64,000 nt of DNA from Methylorubrum salsuginis (lineage in GTDB: Bacteria; Pseudomonadota; Alphaproteobacteria; Rhizobiales; Beijerinckiaceae), in NCBI RefSeq assembly GCF_900114375.1, contig NZ_FOSV01000003.1, positions 268,936-332,935 of the forward strand, written 5' to 3'. This document shows positions 58,840 to 64,000 of the stretch, in pieces (position 1 is the first letter of the stretch; each line of letters begins with the position of its first letter). The notes under the pieces were generated by a model. It was not told where the DNA came from, searched no databases, and worked only from the letters and a program-made list of their open reading frames with translations. Made by a program: the position numbers and the translations under genes.

Positions 58840-59990
58840 GTCCCGGCCGCCAGGACCGGTCGCAAGCCGTCGAGATAGCCCTGCACCGCCGCCTCCGGCG
58901 TGTAGGCCGCCAGCGCGCGGGACGCGGCCTCCCGCAGTGCCGCGCGGCGGGAGGCGTCGTCGAGCAGGGTCAGCGTCGCGTCGATCCAGGCCTGGGTGTC
59001 GAGGTCACGCACCGCGCCGCAGCCCTGGGCGGCGACGAGGTCCCGGGCGATGCCGGAATGGGGCGAGGCCAGAACCGGCGTCCCGCTCTGGAGCGCCTCG
59101 TGGACGACGATGCCCCAGACATCGCCCCGGCTCGGGAACAGGAACAGCCGGGCGGAGGCGTAGACCGCGGGCAGCGCGGCTTGAGTCAGGTAACCATCGA
59201 ACCGCGCCGCGATTCCGGCTTCGGCAAAGCGCGCCTCCATCTCGGCCCGCAACGGCCCGTCGCCCGCGACCCGCACGGAGAGCCTCCGGCCCCGCGCGGC
59301 ACAGCCGAGGACGACCTCGGTGAAGAAGCGCGCGCCCTTCACCTCCTCGTTGAGAATGCCGCAGAACAGGACATCGTAGGGCCGCTCGGAATCCGGCGGC
59401 GGCGGCCCGGCGGGCGACCAGGCCGGAAACAGCGGGCTGGTGGCGAAGCGCTCGGGCGTGATTCCATAGAGCGCCAGCAGCCGGGCGCTGCCCGCGCTCG
59501 GGCCGATGCCGCCGCGGGCGCCGGAGACGATCGCCCGCCGCAGCCAGCGATGCGGCACCGAACGCTGCCCCGGATCGGTCTCCGGCACGCCGTCGGTGCG
59601 GATCAGGTAGGGGATGCGCCGCAGACGCGCGTAGCCAGCGGCCATCAGCATCGTCGGCGAGAAATCGTTGAGGACGATCACCGCCGGATCGAGAGCGGCC
59701 AGACGCGGCACGACCGCGGGATTGACGTAGAGGTTGCGCACCGCGTCCCGGTGCCAGCGCAGGCCCGGCAGCACGGCGTGGCGGAACAGAAGCGGCGCCT
59801 CGACCACCCATTGCCGGGCGGTCTCCCGCGGGGTGCAGGACAGGACGTGAAGCGGCCGGTCGAGCCGCTCGGCCAGCCGCTCGTAGAGAACGTGGGTGTA
59901 GGGCGCGAGCGCGCCCGTCACCACAACGACCGGGCGCCGCGCATGGGCAGTCGCCGCGGACATCGCCGGCATGCGCTCAGGCCGTCCCAT
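58836..59990 (-). CDS. Glycosyltransferase family 4 protein
   Basis: This 384-residue GT-B enzyme has VVVVTGALAPYTHVLYERLAERL at the start, VIVLNDFSPTMLMAAGYARLR, YLIRTDGVPETDPGQRS, and the donor-binding DVWGIVVHEALQSGTPVLASPHSG. Its start overlaps the end of the polysaccharide deacetylase gene by 14 bases and is preceded by GAGG in the deacetylase coding sequence; ATG codons at 59972 and 59963 are alternatives. The overlap at both ends places it in a three-gene unit with the deacetylase and beta-helix genes. Confidence 0.9.
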   Translation of the reverse strand: MGRPERMPAMSAATAHARRPVVVVTGALAPYTHVLYERLAERLDRPLHVLSCTPRETARQWVVEAPLLFRHAVLPGLRWHRDAVRNLYVNPAVVPRLAALDPAVIVLNDFSPTMLMAAGYARLRRIPYLIRTDGVPETDPGQRSVPHRWLRRAIVSGARGGIGPSAGSARLLALYGITPERFATSPLFPAWSPAGPPPPDSERPYDVLFCGILNEEVKGARFFTEVVLGCAARGRRLSVRVAGDGPLRAEMEARFAEAGIAARFDGYLTQAALPAVYASARLFLFPSRGDVWGIVVHEALQSGTPVLASPHSGIARDLVAAQGCGAVRDLDTQAWIDATLTLLDDASRRAALREAASRALAAYTPEAAVQGYLDGLRPVLAAGT

Positions 59991-60774
59991 CGCTGCGCCT
60001 CTTCAGCTTCGATCCACCGAGCAACGCCTCGAATTCGAAGGCCGACCAATGCGGCTCGACCACGTGGCGCGGCATCAGAAAGACGTCGTCGGCGCTGCAC
60101 GTGTGGCCGCGCCGGGTGGTGAAGAAGGTGCGGAAGCCCGCCGCCCTGGCAAGGGCCGGATCGCGGGCCGGATCGAAATCGTGCCCCGCCACGCCCCAGG
60201 GACAGGCGAAATGATCGATCGGACGGCCGGCGAGCGCCGAAAGGTCGCGGCGCGAGCGGGCGAACTCGGCGGCGATCTCGTCCGCGGACAGGCCGCTCAA
60301 CCGGAGATGGCGCGCCCCGTGCGACCCGATCTGCAAGCCCGCCGCCAGCCACCTCGCTACGTCGGCACGGTCCATGTAGCGGCGCTCTCCCGGTGCCTGG
60401 GGCGGCGCATCGAGCCATTCGCTGACGAGGAACACGATGGCCGGCAGGCCGAGCGCCGTGAGCACCGGCATCGCCACGTCGTGGGTGTCCGCATAGCCGT
60501 CGTCGAAGGAGATCAGGAAGGCGCGTTCCCGCGCGGGCCAACCCGCGGCCAGTCGGTCACAGGCCGTGTCGGCATCGATGAAATCGCCGTGGCGCCCGAG
60601 CAGGCGCAGCTGGTCGGCGAAACGCTCCTGCAGCGCCAGCGGGATCTGATGATAGCATAAGGTATAGAGGCCCGGCTCCGCGCAGGCGAGCGAGCGTAGC
60701 AGCGCGCCGCTGCGCAGGGCCAATTCCCGCAAGCCCGGCGTGTCGCGCAATGTGGTCTTGACCCAGTGATACAT
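59977..60774 (-). CDS. Polysaccharide deacetylase family protein (CE4)
   Basis: This 265-residue protein has the NodB-like fold of carbohydrate esterase family 4, which removes N- or O-acetyl groups from glycans. The catalytic base and metal-binding aspartates lie in FLISFDDGYADT and the metal-binding histidines in IGSHGARHLRLSG (HxxxH). The N-terminal part (TLCYHQIPLALQERFADQLRLLGRHGDFI) is typical of the group. I see no signal peptide, so it may act in the cytoplasm on a polysaccharide intermediate. The ATG at 60774 has GAGG five bases upstream, better than the GTG at 60780. Confidence 0.9.
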   Translation of the reverse strand: MYHWVKTTLRDTPGLRELALRSGALLRSLACAEPGLYTLCYHQIPLALQERFADQLRLLGRHGDFIDADTACDRLAAGWPARERAFLISFDDGYADTHDVAMPVLTALGLPAIVFLVSEWLDAPPQAPGERRYMDRADVARWLAAGLQIGSHGARHLRLSGLSADEIAAEFARSRRDLSALAGRPIDHFACPWGVAGHDFDPARDPALARAAGFRTFFTTRRGHTCSADDVFLMPRHVVEPHWSAFEFEALLGGSKLKRRSDGTA

Positions 60775-61104
60775 GCTCACCTCGCCCTACCATCTCCCCT
60801 ACATTGTTTCGGTTCATTTCTGCAGATGCCAGTGTACGACTTTGACGCTCAGTGGTTAATTGACCAAGAAACATCAGCCTCCGATGGTTTCGGCGTGGAT
60901 TACTGCATCCGCTGGCCCGTGGCTTGCGCCGGAACGGCCACGTGTGATCCTCCTGTCCCCCGCAGGGACAGGTCAAGAGAAGCGGTGTTCATGACGGGCC
61001 ATCTGACGATCCCGACGCCGGGGCCCGCCCCCGGATGGCACAGACCGGCCCGTCCGCGGACGGCTCGCCGTCCCCCGGCCTCGCTGTAGAGCGGAACGCA
61101 TCCG
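60775..61104. other. Divergent promoter region of the polysaccharide cluster
   Basis: This 330-base gene-free stretch lies between the deacetylase and flippase genes, which are transcribed away from each other. Near 60795-60880 it is AT-richer than its surroundings (TTGTTTCGGTTCATTTC, GGTTAATTGACC), suitable for divergent promoters. I see no clear operator or RNA structure. Confidence 0.45.
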
Positions 61105-62424
61105 ATGCACGACACCGCCTCCCCCCCGCTCGGCGAGCGCCTGCGCCTGCGCCTGCGCGCGCAGAAATTCGTCCGCCGCCCGCCCGCGGCCCTGATCTCG
61201 CTCGCCGACCAGGGTGTCGTCAGCGGCTTCGGCTTCGTCAGCGGCATCGCCGCCGCACGCCTGCTCGGCATCGTCGAGTTCGGGCATTTCGCGATGATCC
61301 TCATCGTGATCTCGTTCGCGCAGGGGCTGCACAACGCCCTCATCACCGCGCCGATGATGACGCTCGCGGGCGCCCGCGGCTCGATCTCGCGGATCTACGG
61401 CGCCAACATCCTGATCGCCGCGTTCCTGCTCTCGGTGCCCGGGGCGGTGTTCGTGATCTTCGCCTTGAGCTTGAGCGGCCAGATGTCGCCCGCGGCGCTC
61501 ACCGCCGCCTGCGCCCTGATGCTGGCCCAGAACATCCAGTTCACCTTGCGCCGCCTGCTCTTCGCCCGCGGCAAGGGCCTGCGCGCGCTGGGCATGGACC
61601 TCGCCCGCGCGGCGAGCTTCCCCCTCGCGGCCGGCTTGATCTGGCTCCAGCACGGGGCGGTCGGGGTCAACGGCTTCGTCGGGATGCTGGCGCTCACGTC
61701 GCTGGTGACCAGCCTGCCGTTCATGCTCTGGGTGGGGCGCCCGCTGCTGCGGGATTCGGCCTCGGTCCAGCTCGGGGCGCTGAGCCGGCGCCACACGCCG
61801 ATCGCCCGCTGGCTCCTGCCGATCGTGTTCGTCACCTTCGCCCAGGAACAGCTGGTGTGGATGGTCGCGGGCTCGACCCTCGGCCTCGACGCCCTCGGCG
61901 GCTTGCGGGCGGCGCAGTACCTCGTCGGCACCGTGCTGATCCTGCTCAGCGCCACCGAGAACGTCCTGCCGGTGCGCGCCGCCCGCGCCCATACGGAAGG
62001 CGGCGAGGAAGCCCTGCGGCGCTACCTCGTGAGCGCTGGAATCCGCCTCGGCGCACCGATCGTCGCGATCCTGGCCGTGCTCGCCGGCCCGGCCGAGTTG
62101 TGGCTGACCCTGATCTTCGGCGCGGAATTCGCCGCGTACGCCGGTTGCCTGCGCATTCTCTCGGTCGGGGTGCTGGTGATTCTCGTGCGCGACCTCGCGG
62201 CGCATTACTTCCGCGCCAAGCAGAACACCCGCGTGATCTTCGAATCCCTCGGGGTCAGCATGGTGGTCTCGCTCGCCGTGGTGGTGCCGCTGATGAAGCA
62301 CGCCGGCGTGACCGGCGCGGCGGCGGCCGTCACCGCAGGCCACATCGCCTCGCTGATCTATCTCGCGGCGGCGATGCGCTGGCAGTCACGGCCCGTGATG
62401 GCGTGGCTCGCCCGCGCCCGATGA
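61105..62424 (+). CDS. Polysaccharide flippase (Wzx/MATE-like membrane protein)
   Basis: This 439-residue integral membrane protein with about 12 hydrophobic segments resembles lipid-linked oligosaccharide flippases: LISLADQGVVSGFGFVSGIAAARLLGIVEFGHFAMI at the start, LGGLRAAQYLVGTVLILLSATENVLPVRAARAH in the middle, and RDLAAHYFRAKQNTRVIFESLGVSM in the second half. It should move a sugar unit across the inner membrane. It is divergent from the glycosyltransferase-deacetylase-beta-helix unit. No Wzy polymerase or Wza/Wzc exporter is in the window, so the assembly pathway is incomplete here. Confidence 0.85.
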   Translation: MHDTASPPLGERLRLRLRAQKFVRRPPAALISLADQGVVSGFGFVSGIAAARLLGIVEFGHFAMILIVISFAQGLHNALITAPMMTLAGARGSISRIYGANILIAAFLLSVPGAVFVIFALSLSGQMSPAALTAACALMLAQNIQFTLRRLLFARGKGLRALGMDLARAASFPLAAGLIWLQHGAVGVNGFVGMLALTSLVTSLPFMLWVGRPLLRDSASVQLGALSRRHTPIARWLLPIVFVTFAQEQLVWMVAGSTLGLDALGGLRAAQYLVGTVLILLSATENVLPVRAARAHTEGGEEALRRYLVSAGIRLGAPIVAILAVLAGPAELWLTLIFGAEFAAYAGCLRILSVGVLVILVRDLAAHYFRAKQNTRVIFESLGVSMVVSLAVVVPLMKHAGVTGAAAAVTAGHIASLIYLAAAMRWQSRPVMAWLARAR

Positions 62425-62774
62425 GGGCGGAGGCGTCCGGAGCGGCTTGCGGCTCCGGCGCTCTCCCGGCTCGGACGATCAGGGCCGGGGCCCGGCCATT
62501 CTCCTGAGCAAGCGGCGGCCCCAGGACTCCCAAGGGGGCGACAACCCCATCCAGCGCCGGGCTCGTCCGGCGGCAATCACCCGCGCCCGCCCGGACGTCG
62601 AACCGAAAGGAGAGGCCGGCGCGATGCCGGGCTGAACGGTGCGGCAGGTAGAAATCCCGTTCGGTCCCTTTTATCCTCCAGCACCGGCCCGAGAACTGGA
62701 AGCCGGCTTTCTAAACAAGACCCTGGAACGCCACGCCCTCACGGCCGGAGGCGGAACTGCAGTCGGGAGGCTCC
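62425..62774. other. Intergenic region with a hairpin after the flippase gene
   Basis: This 350-base gene-free stretch starts with a 7-bp hairpin, CCGGAGC / GCTCCGG (62437-62458), that could end the flippase transcript although no T-run follows. The rest shows no convincing coding frame or structure. Confidence 0.45.
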
Positions 62775-63191
62775 GTGAAGCAAGCCGTGAACGACGAACA
62801 TCTGTCGCTCGACCTTGTATCCGTGGAGGATGTGAACAGTGCCCTCCGCGTGTTCCGCAGATTGCCGCTGGAACTGCTTGGCTTTCTGGTCCTGTTGCCG
62901 CTCATCCTCATTGGCCTGTCCCGGCTCGGCACCGCGCTCGCGCCCCCCTATGGCCTTTATGTTCTCGGCTGGAGCCTCGTGACTTGGGGCCTGCTTCTGA
63001 TGCTCGCTCTGCTGTTCGGACTGCTCTGGTGGCGGGGACGACAGATCGGGCATCTTCTGAGCGCCCCGCACATCGTCGATTCGCCCGTGATGAACCTGCT
63101 TTTGGTTCCCGGTGTCCTGGCACAGCGAGCACAGGCCCTGGGCATGGAGTGGAGCGGGTTCTATGGACCGCTCCGCCCGGGCCGGAAGTAA
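62775..63191 (+). CDS. Small membrane protein of unknown function
   Basis: This 138-residue protein begins at GTG 62775 with a strong GGGAGG upstream. It has two long hydrophobic segments (about 34-52: LLGFLVLLPLILIGLSRLG; 63-88: VLGWSLVTWGLLLMLALLFGLLWW) and a polar C-terminus (GFYGPLRPGRK). No family is recognised. Its codon use is somewhat less GC-biased than that of its neighbours. Confidence 0.65.
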   Translation: MKQAVNDEHLSLDLVSVEDVNSALRVFRRLPLELLGFLVLLPLILIGLSRLGTALAPPYGLYVLGWSLVTWGLLLMLALLFGLLWWRGRQIGHLLSAPHIVDSPVMNLLLVPGVLAQRAQALGMEWSGFYGPLRPGRK

Positions 63192-63591
63192 GCGCGCATC
63201 TCACAAGTCCTGGGAATTGCGAAGTCGGACGGGATCCGAATCGGCCGTAGATCGGTGTCGAAACCGCCGAGATGCGCGTTCGGCCGGACGCTTCGCCATG
63301 CGGATCCACGCGGAGCGCTGCCGGTCGAGCGCGCTGACGGGGCGTTAAGCCGATCGGTGGGCTACAATCCCCGAACCCGGAGAATCCTCGCCCCCCTCCC
63401 CTGCTTCGGGATCGGATCGGCTCGGTCCGTGCGATCCCCTTCGGCGGGGCGTAGCCCCAGCCGATCGCTCATGCTGATTGCGCGCCGGAGGGCTCTTTGT
63501 CGGGGAGCTCGCGCTCTTCCCTGCCCCGCTTTCGGTTTGAGGCGCGCTCGTGGAGGCGCGCCTGTCGGGTGGTGTTGGGTTTGGGAACGAC
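63192..63591. other. Gene-free region between the membrane protein and the rRNA operon end
   Basis: About 400 bases hold no convincing coding frame. The stretch lies downstream of the rRNA operon terminator and of the convergent membrane-protein gene. I see no promoter or repeat here. Confidence 0.4.
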
Positions 63592-63619
63592 AGAAAGCCC
63601 CGTGCGGTGGCACGGGGCT
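63592..63619 (-). terminator. Terminator of the rRNA operon
   Basis: The perfect 10-bp stem AGCCCCGTGC / GCACGGGGCT with a 4-base loop is followed on the minus strand by TTTCTG. It lies about 40 bases after the tRNA-fMet CCA end, where the operon should stop. Confidence 0.85.
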
Positions 63620-63656
63620 CGGTGTGATAGGTTTGTTGTGTGTGGTGTGTTGTGTT

Positions 63657-63733
<77 letters not shown>

Positions 63734-63816
63734 CCGAGATGTGGGACCGTGTGGGTCGGTCGGATCGGCTGGTGTCGAGGGAATGGGGTGAGGTCAGTGA
63801 GATCTTGTGCTGGGCA

Positions 63817-63935
63817 GGCCTGGCGGCGACCGACTCTCCCGTGTCTTGAGACACAGTACCATGGGCGCTGGTGCGTTTGACGGCCGAGTTCGAGATGGGA
63901 TCGGGTCCTGGGCACACCGCTCAGGCCACCAGGCC
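63817..63935 (-). rRNA. rrf: 5S ribosomal RNA
   Basis: On the minus strand the roughly 119-base segment begins GGCCTGGTGGCC, has the conserved CCCGATCCCATCTCGAAC loop and ends GTCGCCGCCAGGCC, the terminal-stem pairing of 5S rRNA. The ends are set by the terminal stem and may be off by a few bases. The 23S gene should lie beyond the right edge. Confidence 0.96.
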
Positions 63936-64000
63936 GGCGCAGCACAAGGTTTTGTCACTGGGGTGTTCGGCAAGCGTTGGTCTTTGTCGTGCTGTTTGTG

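Overview
The window is a high-GC chromosomal segment of an alphaproteobacterium, most likely a Methylobacterium/Methylorubrum-type member of the Hyphomicrobiales. I infer this from the base composition, from gene families typical of that group (paired LapG/BTLCP-type proteases, PAS and PilZ proteins, receiver-only regulators, YdcH/DUF465 and DUF3606 small proteins) and from the alphaproteobacterial layout at the right edge (5S rRNA then initiator tRNA-Met on the minus strand, the end of an rrn operon). There is no phage, plasmid, CRISPR array or recognisable transposase. Most of the window is ordinary core chromosome with short translationally coupled gene pairs.

Layout. 1-5.7 kb: 3' part of thrS, yidD with an Fe-S scaffold gene, folE, hisI with a patatin-like lipase, and a Tim44-domain protein. 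5.7-12.6 kb: a signalling and envelope stretch with a PAS histidine kinase, two tandem LapG-like cysteine proteases, a double-PilZ protein, a PAS protein, a rhomboid protease and an outer-membrane channel-like protein. 12.8-18.2 kb: CBS protein, Old Yellow Enzyme homologue, glutathionyl-hydroquinone reductase, thioredoxin-TPR protein, Lon-N domain protein and Trm112. 18.2-23.7 kb: a four-gene minus-strand glycosyltransferase operon. 23.8-29.4 kb: M20 dipeptidase and a three-subunit molybdenum aldehyde oxidoreductase (paoABC type). 29.5-33.7 kb: fluoride channel, VanX-like dipeptidase, small orphan genes, an FTR1 iron permease and small secreted proteins. 33.8-38.7 kb: diguanylate cyclase, LuxR-type regulator, topoisomerase IB, a glycosyltransferase and a methyltransferase.

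38.8-45.8 kb: a 1073-residue caspase-fold protein with a Pro/Gln-rich tail, a CNT nucleoside transporter, a small membrane protein, a tandem TonB-domain protein and a secreted protein. 45.8-48.9 kb is the most unusual stretch: a long inverted repeat, an orphan ParD-like antitoxin gene, a degraded second copy of the last 25 codons of the neighbouring acyl-CoA synthetase gene, a lower-GC membrane-protein gene, and the intact synthetase (prpE type). 49-55 kb: two divergent YdcH-like genes, purE-purK, receiver-only regulators, a TPR lipoprotein and glpX, which is bracketed on both sides by pairs of a 62-bp hairpin repeat. 55.3-62.4 kb: homoserine dehydrogenase, then a surface-polysaccharide cluster (beta-helix protein, glycosyltransferase and polysaccharide deacetylase on the minus strand; flippase on the plus strand). 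62.8-64 kb: a small membrane protein and the end of the rRNA operon.

The best leads are: a caspase-like protein lacking both catalytic residues, the duplicated 3' end of the acyl-CoA synthetase gene flanking a foreign-looking gene, a palindromic repeat read in frame inside a glycosyltransferase, the paired LapG-like proteases near a c-di-GMP-binding protein, a GGDEF protein whose receiver lacks the phosphorylatable aspartate, and the repeat pairs around glpX. All family assignments come from reading motifs by eye; no database search was run.
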